Shown one piece after another: positions 36,675-45,749 of a DNA stretch of 64,000 bases (positions are counted from its first letter, which is position 1; every line of letters starts with the position of its first letter). The DNA comes from UBA7672 sp963738625 (GTDB lineage: Bacteria; Pseudomonadota; Alphaproteobacteria; Caulobacterales; Hyphomonadaceae). The stretch lies in the NCBI GenBank assembly GCA_963738625.1, contig CAVTXH010000002.1, positions 434,001-498,000 on the forward strand, in the 5' to 3' direction. A program made the translations under genes and the position numbers. Below the pieces are notes generated by a model that was not told the DNA's origin, did not search any database, and saw only the letters and a list, made by a program, of their open reading frames with translations.

Positions 36675-37372
36675 GCCATCGCCGTTTCCACGATCCAGCT
36701 CACCACCGGCCGTTCAGCTTCAGCCAGGCGACGGAAGACCAGATTTCGTGGTGGGAGCGGAAGTATCCTGCCGAGCGCCGCTGGTCCGCCGTCATCCCGG
36801 CATTGTGGGTGACGCAGAAGCAGAACGATGGCTGGTTGTCCGAGCCCGCGCTGCGCGCCGTCGCCGACAGGCTCGGCATGAACTACATCCGCGTCTACGA
36901 GGTCGCGACTTTTTACACGATGTTCAATCTCGAGCCGGTGGGCAAGTACCACCTGCAGGTCTGCGGCACGACGCCGTGCATGCTGCGCGGCGCGGAGAAG
37001 CTGAAAGGCTTCTGCGAGCGCAAAATCGGGCCGAAGGGCGAGGTCTCATCCGGCGGCACGTTCTCGTGGGTCGAGGTGGAATGCCTGGGCGCGTGCGTGA
37101 ATGCGCCGATGATTCAGATCAACGATTACTTTTATGAAGACCTGACGGTGGAGTCGCTCGAGCGGATCATCGAGGATCTGGCGGCGGGCAAGGACCCGAA
37201 ACCTGGCACGTATGTGGAGCGGCAAACGTCCGCGCCACAGGGGCCGCCAACGTCGCTGACCGATGAAGCGCTGTTCGACGGCTCGAAAGCCCAGCCGCTG
37301 GCGGCCATCCCGAACGCGCCCAAGCCCGTGGACCCCAATGCGCCTGCCGCTGCTCCGGCGGCCAAGGCATGA
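36671..37372 (+). CDS. nuoE: NADH-quinone oxidoreductase subunit E
   Basis: NuoE carries the binuclear cluster N1a next to the flavin of NuoF. The 233 residues show the thioredoxin-like ferredoxin fold with cysteine ligands in CGTTPCMLRG and CLGACVNAPM. The start is a TTG at 36671, overlapping the nuoD stop and giving M-SHRRF. The tail after residue ~180 (PTSLTDEALFDGSKAQPLAA... ending in an Ala/Pro run) is an extension common in alphaproteobacteria. Confidence 0.95.
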   Translation: MSHRRFHDPAHHRPFSFSQATEDQISWWERKYPAERRWSAVIPALWVTQKQNDGWLSEPALRAVADRLGMNYIRVYEVATFYTMFNLEPVGKYHLQVCGTTPCMLRGAEKLKGFCERKIGPKGEVSSGGTFSWVEVECLGACVNAPMIQINDYFYEDLTVESLERIIEDLAAGKDPKPGTYVERQTSAPQGPPTSLTDEALFDGSKAQPLAAIPNAPKPVDPNAPAAAPAAKA

Positions 37373-37596
37373 GGCGAGCGATGGCCGACAACAAACCCAC
37401 GCCAAAGATGATCGGCGCGCTGGTCAAGGCGGGCATTTTCGAGGCCCTGTGCATCGGCGCGGGCGTGATCGGATATTTTGCGACGGACAAGGTCATCTGG
37501 ATCGTGATGGGCGTTCTCGCGGGGCTGGGCTTCAGCATCCCGGCGGTGATCATGTTCGTTCGAGAGGCAAAGGAGCGCGATCGTGCTTCTCGATAG
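37369..37596 (+). CDS. Small two-helix membrane protein within the nuo operon
   Basis: This 75-codon gene is placed between nuoE and nuoF. Its ATG overlaps the nuoE stop and its end overlaps the start of nuoF, so it is coupled to both; a second ATG at 37381 could also be the start. The protein has two hydrophobic segments, at about residues 15-38 (MIGALVKAGIFEALCIGAGV) and 41-63 (KVIWIVMGVLAGLGFSIPAV), and a charged C-terminus. It is not one of the 14 core subunits. It may be an accessory or assembly protein for complex I; this is inference from position only. Confidence 0.65.
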   Translation: MRRAMADNKPTPKMIGALVKAGIFEALCIGAGVIGYFATDKVIWIVMGVLAGLGFSIPAVIMFVREAKERDRASR

Positions 37597-38893
37597 GGAT
37601 CGCATTTTCACGAACCTCTACGGCCGTCACGATTTCCGCCTGGAAGCGGCGAAGAAGCGTGGCGCGTGGAACTCCACGAAAGAGCTGATGCAGTTCGGCC
37701 CGGAGTGGATCTGCGACCAGATCAAGGCGTCGGGCCTGCGCGGACGGGGCGGGGCGGGATTCCCCACCGGCCTCAAATGGACCTTCATGCCCAAGAAGGT
37801 CGGCGACCGGCCGCACTATCTGGTCGTCAATGCGGACGAGTCCGAACCCGGCACCTGCAAGGACCGGGACATCATGCGCCACGATCCGCACCTGCTGATC
37901 GAGGGCTGCCTGATCGCGTCGTTCGCGATGCGGGCGCACGCCTGCTACATCTACCTGCGCGGCGAATACATCTACGAGCGCGAGTGCCTGGAAGAAGCCA
38001 TCAAGGAGGCCTACGCGGCCGGCCTGGTCGGCAAGAACGCCTGCGGTTCGGGCTGGGATTTCGACATCTTTTGCCACCACGGCGCGGGCGCCTACATCTG
38101 CGGCGAGGAGACCGCACTGCTCGAAAGCCTGGAAGGCAAGAAGGGCCAGCCGCGCCTGAAGCCGCCTTTCCCGGCCAACGCCGGCCTCTACGGCTGCCCG
38201 ACCACCGTGAACAATGTCGAGTCGATCGCTGTTGCGCCGACCATCCTGCGCCGCGGCGCGAGCTGGTTCGCGGGTTTCGGCCGGCCGAACAACACGGGGA
38301 CGAAGATCTTCTGCATCTCCGGGCACGTCGAGCGGCCGTGCAACGTCGAAGAAGAGATGTCGATCCCACTGAAGACGCTGATCGAAGAGCATTGCGGCGG
38401 CGTGCGTGGCGGCTGGAACAACCTCAAGGCCGTCATCCCCGGCGGATCGTCGGTGCCGATGATCCCGAAGGATGTCTGCGACACGGTGCTGATGGATTTC
38501 GATGCGCTGCGCGATGTGAGATCTGGCCTCGGCACGGCGGCCGTCATCGTGATGGACAAGTCGACGGACCTGATCAAGGCGATCGCCCGCATCGCCTACT
38601 TCTACAAGCATGAGAGCTGCGGACAGTGCACCCCGTGCCGCGAAGGCACCGGTTGGATGTGGCGCGTGCTGGAACGGATGGCGAAGGGCGAAAGCGAGAC
38701 GTCGGAGATCGACACGCTTCTTGATGTTGCGAGCCAAGTCGAAGGCCACACGATCTGCGCACTGGGCGATGCGGCGGCCTGGCCGATCCAGGGGCTGATC
38801 CGCCATTTCCGGCAGGAGATCGAGGATCGCATCGTGAACTATCGTCAGGGCCGTCCGCACGTGCAGGGCGTAACACTGACGGCGGCGGAGTAG
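37583..38893 (+). CDS. nuoF: NADH-quinone oxidoreductase subunit F
   Basis: NuoF binds NADH, FMN and cluster N3, the entry point of electrons. The 436 residues show GLRGRGGAGFPTGLKW (FMN/NADH binding), NADESEPGTCKDR, and ESCGQCTPCREG, which supplies three of the four ligands of the 4Fe-4S cluster. The GTG start at 37583 has a good ribosome site (aaaggagc). It overlaps the small membrane gene by 14 bp. Confidence 0.97.
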   Translation: MLLDRDRIFTNLYGRHDFRLEAAKKRGAWNSTKELMQFGPEWICDQIKASGLRGRGGAGFPTGLKWTFMPKKVGDRPHYLVVNADESEPGTCKDRDIMRHDPHLLIEGCLIASFAMRAHACYIYLRGEYIYERECLEEAIKEAYAAGLVGKNACGSGWDFDIFCHHGAGAYICGEETALLESLEGKKGQPRLKPPFPANAGLYGCPTTVNNVESIAVAPTILRRGASWFAGFGRPNNTGTKIFCISGHVERPCNVEEEMSIPLKTLIEEHCGGVRGGWNNLKAVIPGGSSVPMIPKDVCDTVLMDFDALRDVRSGLGTAAVIVMDKSTDLIKAIARIAYFYKHESCGQCTPCREGTGWMWRVLERMAKGESETSEIDTLLDVASQVEGHTICALGDAAAWPIQGLIRHFRQEIEDRIVNYRQGRPHVQGVTLTAAE

Positions 38894-38896
38894 GGG

Positions 38897-41023
38897 ATGG
38901 CTGACACCTTCAAGCTCATCGTCGACGGCGTCGAAGTGGACGTGCCGAAGAGCTATACGCTGCTGCAGGCGTGCGAAGAGGCTGGCGCCGAGATCCCGCG
39001 CTTCTGCTACCACGAGCGGCTGTCGATCGCCGGCAACTGCCGCATGTGCCTGGTCGACTGGGTCGGCGCGCCGAAGCCGATCGCAAGCTGTGCGCAGACG
39101 GTGGGCGACATGCGGCCGGACCCGGATGGCACGCCGCCGAAAATCCAGACACGCTCGCCGCGCGCGATCAAGGCGCGCAATGGCGTGATGGAATTCCTGC
39201 TGATCAACCACCCGCTGGATTGCCCGATCTGCGACCAGGGGGGCGAATGCGACCTGCAGGACCAGGCGATGGGCTATGGCCGCGCCGCCTCGCGCTATAA
39301 CGAGAACAAGCGGGCCGTCGACGACAAGTATATGGGTCCGCTGGTGAAGACGATCATGACGCGCTGCATCCAATGCACACGTTGCGTCCGCTTCGCCTCG
39401 GAAGTTGCGGGCGTCGACGAGATCGGTCTCGCCAATCGCGGCGAGGACGCCGAAATCACCACCTATCTGGAAAAGTCGCTGACGTCGGAACTGTCGGGCA
39501 ATGTGATCGACCTGTGCCCGGTCGGCGCGCTGACGTCGAAGCCGTATGCTTTCAACGCCCGCCCATGGGAGCTGCGCAAGACCGAGAGCATCGATGTGAT
39601 GGATGCGCTGGGCTCGAACATCCGCGTCGATGCCCGCGGTCCGGCGGTGATGCGCATCCTTCCGCGCGTGAACGAAGAGATCAACGAGGAGTGGATCTCC
39701 GACAAGACGCGCTTCGTCTGGGATGGCCTCGGCCGCCAGCGCCTGGACAAGCCGTATGTGCGCGAAAATGGCGCGCTGAAGGCCGTGACGTGGGACGAAG
39801 CGCTGAAGCGTGCGGCAGAGATGCTCAAGACGCCGGCGGACTCGATCGGCGTCATCGCGGGCGATCTCGCCTGCGCTGAAGGCATGAAAGCGGCGATGGA
39901 CCTCGCCAATGCGCTGGGCGTGAAGTCGATCGACTGCCGCCAGGATGGCGCCAGGCTTGGGCTGGCTGCAGACGGCTCGAAGCTGCCGCGCGAGAGCTGG
40001 CTGTTCAATTCGACGATCATGGGCATCGATGAAGCCAACTCGATCGTGCTGGTCGGCGTCGATCCGCGCAAGGAAGCGGCGGTGTTGAACGCGCGGCTGC
40101 GCAAGGCGTGGCTGCGCATGGTTCCGGTCGCCCTGATGGGCGAGCGCGTCGACCTGACGTTCGACTATCGCTATCTGGGCCCTGGCCCCGACAGCCTGAA
40201 AGAGCTCAAGGCCGGACATCCGGTGTTCGACCAGCTGGCCAACGCCAAGCGTCCGCTGATCATCCTCGGCCAGGGCGCGCTGACGCGCGGCGACGGCGCT
40301 GCCGTGCTGAATGCCGTCTCGGCGTTCGCCGCGGCGGTCGGCGCGTTCAAGGATGGCTGGAACGGCTTCAGCGTGCTGCACACTGCAGCCTCGCGTGTGG
40401 GCGGGCTCGACTTGGGCTTCCTGCCGGCCTCGTACGGTCAAGCAGGGGGCGGCAAGGATGTTGCGGGCATCATCGCCGGCGCGCAGTCGGGCGAGATCAA
40501 GACGGTGCTGCTGCTCGGCGCGGACGAGATCGACACGTCGAAGCTGGGCAAAGCCAACGTCATCTACATTGGCAGCCACGGCGACAATGGCGCTCACCGC
40601 GCCGACGTGATCCTGCCGGCGGCCGCCTATACCGAGAAATCCGCGACATATGTGAACACCGAAGGCCGAGTGCAACGGACCCAGCGCGCCGTGCCGCCGA
40701 AGGGCGAAGCGCGCGAGGACTGGGCGATCCTGCGGGCGCTGTCGGCCTATGCTGGCAAGACGCTGCCTTACGACACGCTGGCGCAGCTTCGCGCCAAGCT
40801 CGGTCAGGACCATCCGACCTTCCTCGGCCTCGATTTCGCGCCGGGTAGGACGGGCGACAGCAAGGCGCCGCCTTATGGCTTGGCGGGCCAGCTTCAGCCG
40901 GCGCCGTTCGCCACGCCGATCAAGGCGTTCCACCTGACCAACCCGATCGCGCGCGCATCGCGCACCATGGCGGAATGCGCCGAACTCGCGGCGGGCGCCA
41001 AGCCCGCCGTTGCGGCGGAATAG
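38897..41023 (+). CDS. nuoG: NADH-quinone oxidoreductase subunit G
   Basis: NuoG is the largest peripheral subunit and carries clusters N1b, N4 and N5. The 708-residue protein starts with a 2Fe-2S ferredoxin domain (CYHERLSIAGNCRMCLV), then the His-Cys3 region CPICDQGGECDLQDQAM and CIQCTRCVRF. The rest is a molybdopterin-oxidoreductase-like domain without the cofactor. An RVQRTQRAV segment with the typical PKGEAREDW follows late in the chain. It starts 3 bp after nuoF. Confidence 0.97.
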   Translation: MADTFKLIVDGVEVDVPKSYTLLQACEEAGAEIPRFCYHERLSIAGNCRMCLVDWVGAPKPIASCAQTVGDMRPDPDGTPPKIQTRSPRAIKARNGVMEFLLINHPLDCPICDQGGECDLQDQAMGYGRAASRYNENKRAVDDKYMGPLVKTIMTRCIQCTRCVRFASEVAGVDEIGLANRGEDAEITTYLEKSLTSELSGNVIDLCPVGALTSKPYAFNARPWELRKTESIDVMDALGSNIRVDARGPAVMRILPRVNEEINEEWISDKTRFVWDGLGRQRLDKPYVRENGALKAVTWDEALKRAAEMLKTPADSIGVIAGDLACAEGMKAAMDLANALGVKSIDCRQDGARLGLAADGSKLPRESWLFNSTIMGIDEANSIVLVGVDPRKEAAVLNARLRKAWLRMVPVALMGERVDLTFDYRYLGPGPDSLKELKAGHPVFDQLANAKRPLIILGQGALTRGDGAAVLNAVSAFAAAVGAFKDGWNGFSVLHTAASRVGGLDLGFLPASYGQAGGGKDVAGIIAGAQSGEIKTVLLLGADEIDTSKLGKANVIYIGSHGDNGAHRADVILPAAAYTEKSATYVNTEGRVQRTQRAVPPKGEAREDWAILRALSAYAGKTLPYDTLAQLRAKLGQDHPTFLGLDFAPGRTGDSKAPPYGLAGQLQPAPFATPIKAFHLTNPIARASRTMAECAELAAGAKPAVAAE

Positions 41024-41032
41024 GAGAGCGAC

Positions 41033-42115
41033 ATGCAACAGCTCTTCGATTGGGGCGGCGGGATGTGGGGCGGCATCGGCCTTGCCGTGCTGCAGATCCT
41101 TGCCTTTGTCGTCATCCTTCTGGTGTCGATCGCCTTCCTGCTGCTGATGGACCGCAAGGTCTGGGCGGCGGTGCAGTTGCGCAAGGGGCCCAACGTGGTG
41201 GGCCCGTTCGGTTTGTTCCAGTCGTTCGCCGACCTGATCAAGTTCGTCATCAAGGAAGTCATCATCCCGGCAGGCGCCAACAAGACGGTGTTCCTGCTGG
41301 CGCCGATCGTGACACTGACGCTAGCGCTTGTCGGTTGGGCGGTGATTCCGGTGGCGCCCGGCTGGGTGATCGCCGACCTAAATGTCGGCGTGCTGTACCT
41401 GTTCGCGATCTCGTCGCTGGGCGTCTACGGCATCATCATGGGGGGCTGGGCGTCGAACTCCAAATATCCGTTCCTCGGTGGCTTGCGGTCCGCAGCGCAG
41501 ATGGTGTCGTACGAAGTCTCCATCGGTTTCGTGATCATCACCGTGCTGCTTCTGGTCGGTTCGCTGAACCTCACAGACATCGTCAATGCGCAGGCGGGCG
41601 GCATCTGGAACTGGCACGCTTTCCTGCTGACGCCGGACAAGATCGTGATGTTCCCGGTCATGTTCGTGATGTTCGTGATCTTCTTCATCTCGGCGCTGGC
41701 CGAGACTAACCGGCCGCCCTTCGACCTGCCGGAGGCGGAATCGGAACTCGTGGCCGGCTATCAGGTGGAATACTCGTCCAGCCCGTACCTCATGTTCATG
41801 ATTGGCGAATACGTCTCCATCGTGCTGATGTGCGCGATGATGACCATCCTGTTCTTCGGCGGATGGCATGCGCCGATCCCGATCCCTGCGGATGGCTTCC
41901 CGGAATGGCTGATCAGCCTTGGCGGCTTCCTGGTATTCGCGGTCAAGGTGATCTTCTTCTTCTTCATGTTCGCCATGGTGAAGGCGATCGTGCCGCGTTA
42001 CCGCTATGACCAGCTGATGCGTCTGGGCTGGAAGATATTCCTGCCGACGTCGCTGGTCGCTGTCGTTCTGGTATCCGCCTACGTGGTCTTCGTGCGCAAC
42101 GGCGCGGGAGGCTAG
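41033..42115 (+). CDS. nuoH: NADH-quinone oxidoreductase subunit H
   Basis: NuoH is the membrane subunit that links the quinone tunnel to the pumping arm. The 360-residue protein has about eight or nine helices. The signature blocks are MDRKVWAAVQLRKGPNVVGPFGLFQSFADLIKF, AETNRPPFDLPEAESELVAGYQVEYSS and RYRYDQLMRLGWK. A good ribosome site (aggagag) precedes the ATG, 9 bp after nuoG. Confidence 0.97.
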   Translation: MQQLFDWGGGMWGGIGLAVLQILAFVVILLVSIAFLLLMDRKVWAAVQLRKGPNVVGPFGLFQSFADLIKFVIKEVIIPAGANKTVFLLAPIVTLTLALVGWAVIPVAPGWVIADLNVGVLYLFAISSLGVYGIIMGGWASNSKYPFLGGLRSAAQMVSYEVSIGFVIITVLLLVGSLNLTDIVNAQAGGIWNWHAFLLTPDKIVMFPVMFVMFVIFFISALAETNRPPFDLPEAESELVAGYQVEYSSSPYLMFMIGEYVSIVLMCAMMTILFFGGWHAPIPIPADGFPEWLISLGGFLVFAVKVIFFFFMFAMVKAIVPRYRYDQLMRLGWKIFLPTSLVAVVLVSAYVVFVRNGAGG

Positions 42116-42123
42116 GAGAGCTC

Positions 42124-42609
42124 ATGTCGATCGTTCAGGCTTTGAGGGGAGCGATGCTGACGGACTTCGGGTCCGCCTTCATCCTGTCCATGCGGCAGTT
42201 CTTCACCCGCAAAGCGACGCTGAACTACCCGTTCGAGAAGGGCCCGCTCTCCCCACGCTTCCGCGGCGAGCATGCGCTGCGCCGCTATGCTAACGGCGAA
42301 GAGCGCTGCATCGCCTGCAAGCTCTGCGAGGCGATCTGCCCGGCGCAGGCCATCACGATCGAGGCCGAGCCGCGCGAAGACGGATCGCGCCGCACCACCC
42401 GCTACGACATCGATATGGTGAAATGCATCTACTGCGGCTTCTGCCAGGAAGCGTGCCCGGTGGACGCCATCGTCGAAGGCCCGAATTTCGAGTTCGCCAC
42501 GGAAACCCGCGAGGAACTCTACTACGACAAGGACCGTCTGCTGGAGAACGGCGACCGCTGGGAACGCGAGATCGCACGAAATCTGGAACTGGACGCCCGC
42601 TACCGATAG
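42124..42609 (+). CDS. nuoI: NADH-quinone oxidoreductase subunit I
   Basis: NuoI carries clusters N6a and N6b, which pass electrons between NuoG and NuoB. In its 161 residues the two ferredoxin motifs are CIACKLCEAICPAQAI and CIYCGFCQEACPVDAI, each with four cysteines. An N-terminal amphipathic part, ATLNYPFEKGPLSPRFRGEH, packs on the membrane arm. A 94-bp gap to nuoJ follows. Confidence 0.97.
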   Translation: MSIVQALRGAMLTDFGSAFILSMRQFFTRKATLNYPFEKGPLSPRFRGEHALRRYANGEERCIACKLCEAICPAQAITIEAEPREDGSRRTTRYDIDMVKCIYCGFCQEACPVDAIVEGPNFEFATETREELYYDKDRLLENGDRWEREIARNLELDARYR

Positions 42610-42703
42610 AAGGGCGCGGCTCGCGGGGGGCGAGTCGGGCTCGTTGGACGTCTCACAGCCCCGTCCGGGGCGCTTTGGACCAAAGGAAAGGAAGGCTAGG
42701 CGC

Positions 42704-43297
42704 GTGCAGCTGATAGCTTTCTACATCCTCTCGACGGTGGTCGTTCTGTCGGCCCTGTTCGTGATTGCCGCCCGCAACCCGGTTCACTCCGTGTTGTGGC
42801 TGATCTGCGCGTTCTTCACGTCGTCCGGATTGCTCGTTCTGATCGGCGCGGAGTTTCTCGCGATGATCCTGGTGGTCGTCTATGTTGGCGCGGTGGCGGT
42901 GCTGTTCCTGTTCGTCGTGATGATGCTCGACATCGACTTCGTCGAACTGAAGCAGGGCTTCACCGATTACCTTGTGCAGGGCGCGCTGATAGCAGGGGTC
43001 CTGCTCGCCGAGATCGGCGTTGTGGCGGCATCGCTCACCGTCAGGAGCAGCGCGGACTTCAACCCGAGCCCCGATGCGCCGACCAACGCCGAGGCGCTGT
43101 CGAAGGTGCTCTATACGGACTATCTGCTGCTGTTCCAGATGTCGGGCATCGTGCTGCTGGTCGCCATGATGGGCGCCATCGTGCTGACGCTGCGCAGCCG
43201 GCCGAAGGTAAAGCGGCAGGACATTGCGAAACAGACCGGCCGCAAACGCAAGGACGCCGTCGAGCTCAAAGACGTGCGTCCGGGGCAGGGGATCTGA
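42704..43297 (+). CDS. nuoJ: NADH-quinone oxidoreductase subunit J
   Basis: NuoJ is a membrane subunit with five helices whose third helix changes shape during pumping. The 197 residues contain NPVHSVLWLICAFFTSSGLLVLIGAEFLAMILVVVYVGAVAVLFLFVVMMLDI, the family signature. The GTG at 42704 was chosen because a strong ribosome site (aaaggaaaggaagg) sits before it; the open frame extends 20 codons upstream through the gap. The C-terminus is basic. Confidence 0.95.
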   Translation: MQLIAFYILSTVVVLSALFVIAARNPVHSVLWLICAFFTSSGLLVLIGAEFLAMILVVVYVGAVAVLFLFVVMMLDIDFVELKQGFTDYLVQGALIAGVLLAEIGVVAASLTVRSSADFNPSPDAPTNAEALSKVLYTDYLLLFQMSGIVLLVAMMGAIVLTLRSRPKVKRQDIAKQTGRKRKDAVELKDVRPGQGI

Positions 43298-43299
43298 CC

Positions 43300-43617
43300 A
43301 TGGATGGCATGACGCTCGGCATCGGCCACTACCTCGCAGTCTCGGCGGCGCTGTTCACCATCGGCGTGTTCGGCATCTTCGTGAACCGCAAAAACATCAT
43401 CGTCATCCTGATGGCGATCGAGCTGATCCTGCTGTCGGTTAATATCAATCTCATCGCCTTCTCGGTCTTCAACGGCACCATCATGGGGCAGGTTTTCGCC
43501 ATGCTGGTGCTGACGGTCGCCGCCGCCGAGGCGGCGGTGGGGCTTGCAATCCTGGTCGTCTACTTCCGCAACCGCGGCGAAATCGCGGTTGAGGACGTCA
43601 ACGTGCTTCGCGGTTAG
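43300..43617 (+). CDS. nuoK: NADH-quinone oxidoreductase subunit K
   Basis: NuoK is a small three-helix subunit related to MrpC antiporter proteins. The 105 residues include IGVFGIFVNRKNIIVILMAIELILLSVNINLIAFS, with the conserved membrane glutamate needed for proton movement, and LTVAAAEAAVGLAILVVYFRNRG with the second one. The ATG at 43300 lies two bases after the nuoJ stop. Confidence 0.96.
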   Translation: MDGMTLGIGHYLAVSAALFTIGVFGIFVNRKNIIVILMAIELILLSVNINLIAFSVFNGTIMGQVFAMLVLTVAAAEAAVGLAILVVYFRNRGEIAVEDVNVLRG

Positions 43618-43634
43618 GGAAGGGAAACGGGGAC

Positions 43635-45746
43635 GTGGCTTTCCAGGACCTCGCGGCGATCTTCATCGTGCTCGCGCCCGGCATTGCCGCGGCGATCGCG
43701 GGCCTTGGCCAGCGCATGCTCGGCGACAAGGGCTCGATGGCGATCACGACCGGCATTCTCGTCGCCTGCGCGGGCCTCGCCGGCTTCCTGTTCTTCAACC
43801 AGGTGTTCGGCGATCACGAAGGCCCGGCCCATGGCCACACGCTGGTCCTCGCACGCTGGTTCGACGTAGGCACGTTCGCCGCCAACTGGGCGGTGCGCGT
43901 CGACACGCTGTCGGTCGTCATGATGTTCGTGGTGACCAGCGTTTCGGCGCTCGTGCACATCTACTCCATAGGCTACATGGCTGACGATCCGCATCGCGCG
44001 CGCTTCTTCGCCTATCTCTCGCTGTTCACCTTCGCGATGCTGATGCTGGTGACGGCGGACAACTTCATCCAGCTGTTTTTCGGCTGGGAAGGCGTGGGGC
44101 TTGCCTCCTACCTGCTGATCGGCTTCTGGTACAAGAAGCCTTCAGCCAACGACGCAGCCATCAAGGCGTTCGTGGTCAACCGCGTCGGCGACTTCGGCTT
44201 CGCGCTCGGCATCATGGCACTGGTGTTCATGATCCAGGTTCCGGCCGAGTTCCTGGGCGCCGACGGCAAGCCGGTTGCGGCCTACCTGCAGCAGGTGGGC
44301 GTGACGCAATTCTCCAGCGTCGGGTTCGATACGGTCTTCAACATCATCGTAAACAACGTGCCGGTGCAGCCGATCGGGGCTGTGGCCGCGATTCCGATCC
44401 AGTCAGTGACGTTCGACTTCCTCGGCCAGCATGTCTGGGGTCTCGAGATCGCGGGCGTGCTGCTGTTCATTGGCGCGATGGGCAAGTCGGCGCAATTCTT
44501 CCTGCACACCTGGTTGCCGGACGCCATGGAAGGCCCGACGCCGGTCTCCGCGCTGATCCACGCCGCTACCATGGTGACTGCCGGAGTGTTCCTTGTCTGC
44601 CGATGCTCCTACCTTTACGAGCACACGGTGATCGCTGCGAACGTCGTGACGATCATCGGGGCCGTCACCTGCTTCTTCGCGGCGACGGTCGGTCTGGCTC
44701 AGAACGACATCAAGCGCGTGGTTGCGTATTCGACGTGTTCGCAGCTTGGCTACATGTTCTTCGCCGCCGGCGTTGGCGCTTATCAGGCGGCGATGTTCCA
44801 CCTGTTCACCCACGCCTTCTTCAAGGCGTTGCTGTTCCTCTCGGCCGGTGCAGTCATCCACGGCATGCACCACGAGCAGGACATGCGGAACATGGGCGGC
44901 CTGCGAAAGAAGATGCCGCTGACCTGGGCGATGATGCTGATCGGCACGCTTGCTCTCACGGGCGTGGGGATACCGGGCGTGGAGGGCCTCCATATCGGCT
45001 TCGCTGGCTTCTTCTCCAAGGACGCCATCATCGAGAGCGCCTACGCTTCGCATGACGCGTACGCGCAACTCGCGTTCTGGCTTTCGATCGGCGCAGCCTT
45101 CCTGACGTCGTTCTACTCATGGCGCCTGATGTTCATGACGTTCGAGGGCAAGACACGCGCGGATCATCACACCTTCGATCACGCGCACGATCCGCCCTGG
45201 GTCATGGCAATACCGCTGATCCTGCTGGCGGTTGGGGCGGCGGCTTCCGGTCTCGTCTTCTACGATGCGATGGTCGACCATCATCAGGCGGATTTCTGGG
45301 GTTCGGCGATCTATACCGGATCGGAGAACCATGTGCTGCACGACCGGCACGAGGTTCCGTTCTGGGTGCTGGTTGCGCCGGCGGCGGCGTGGATCAGCGG
45401 GCTCGCGTTCGCCATCATCTTCTACCTGCTGGCGCCGTCTGTGCCGCGCGGGATGGCGCGCAATGGCGGGCCGATGCACTCGTTCCTGTCGCACAAGTGG
45501 TATTTCGACGAGATCTATCACTTCGTCTTCGTGCGCGGCGCGGCGCTGCTGGGCGACCTGTTCTGGAAGGTCGGCGACAAGAAGATTATCGACGGCCTCG
45601 GCCCTGACGGCGTGACCGGCATCGCCAAGGCCGGCGCCGGCGGTCTGTCGAGGCTGCACACCGGCTTCCTGTTCCACTACGCGCTCGTGATCCTGCTGGC
45701 GGCCGTCGTGTTTTCGGCCTTCGTCCTTCTCGGGCAGAGGCGCTGA
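43635..45746 (+). CDS. nuoL: NADH-quinone oxidoreductase subunit L
   Basis: NuoL is the distal antiporter-like proton pump with the long lateral helix. The 703-residue protein has the signatures LFFGWEGVGLASYLLIGFWY, FLHTWLPDAMEGPTPVSALIHAATMVTAGVFL and KRVVAYSTCSQLGYMFFA. The key glutamate and lysines of the pumping channel lie in the first two blocks. The start is a GTG at 43635. Confidence 0.97.
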   Translation: MAFQDLAAIFIVLAPGIAAAIAGLGQRMLGDKGSMAITTGILVACAGLAGFLFFNQVFGDHEGPAHGHTLVLARWFDVGTFAANWAVRVDTLSVVMMFVVTSVSALVHIYSIGYMADDPHRARFFAYLSLFTFAMLMLVTADNFIQLFFGWEGVGLASYLLIGFWYKKPSANDAAIKAFVVNRVGDFGFALGIMALVFMIQVPAEFLGADGKPVAAYLQQVGVTQFSSVGFDTVFNIIVNNVPVQPIGAVAAIPIQSVTFDFLGQHVWGLEIAGVLLFIGAMGKSAQFFLHTWLPDAMEGPTPVSALIHAATMVTAGVFLVCRCSYLYEHTVIAANVVTIIGAVTCFFAATVGLAQNDIKRVVAYSTCSQLGYMFFAAGVGAYQAAMFHLFTHAFFKALLFLSAGAVIHGMHHEQDMRNMGGLRKKMPLTWAMMLIGTLALTGVGIPGVEGLHIGFAGFFSKDAIIESAYASHDAYAQLAFWLSIGAAFLTSFYSWRLMFMTFEGKTRADHHTFDHAHDPPWVMAIPLILLAVGAAASGLVFYDAMVDHHQADFWGSAIYTGSENHVLHDRHEVPFWVLVAPAAAWISGLAFAIIFYLLAPSVPRGMARNGGPMHSFLSHKWYFDEIYHFVFVRGAALLGDLFWKVGDKKIIDGLGPDGVTGIAKAGAGGLSRLHTGFLFHYALVILLAAVVFSAFVLLGQRR

Positions 45747-45749
45747 TCC

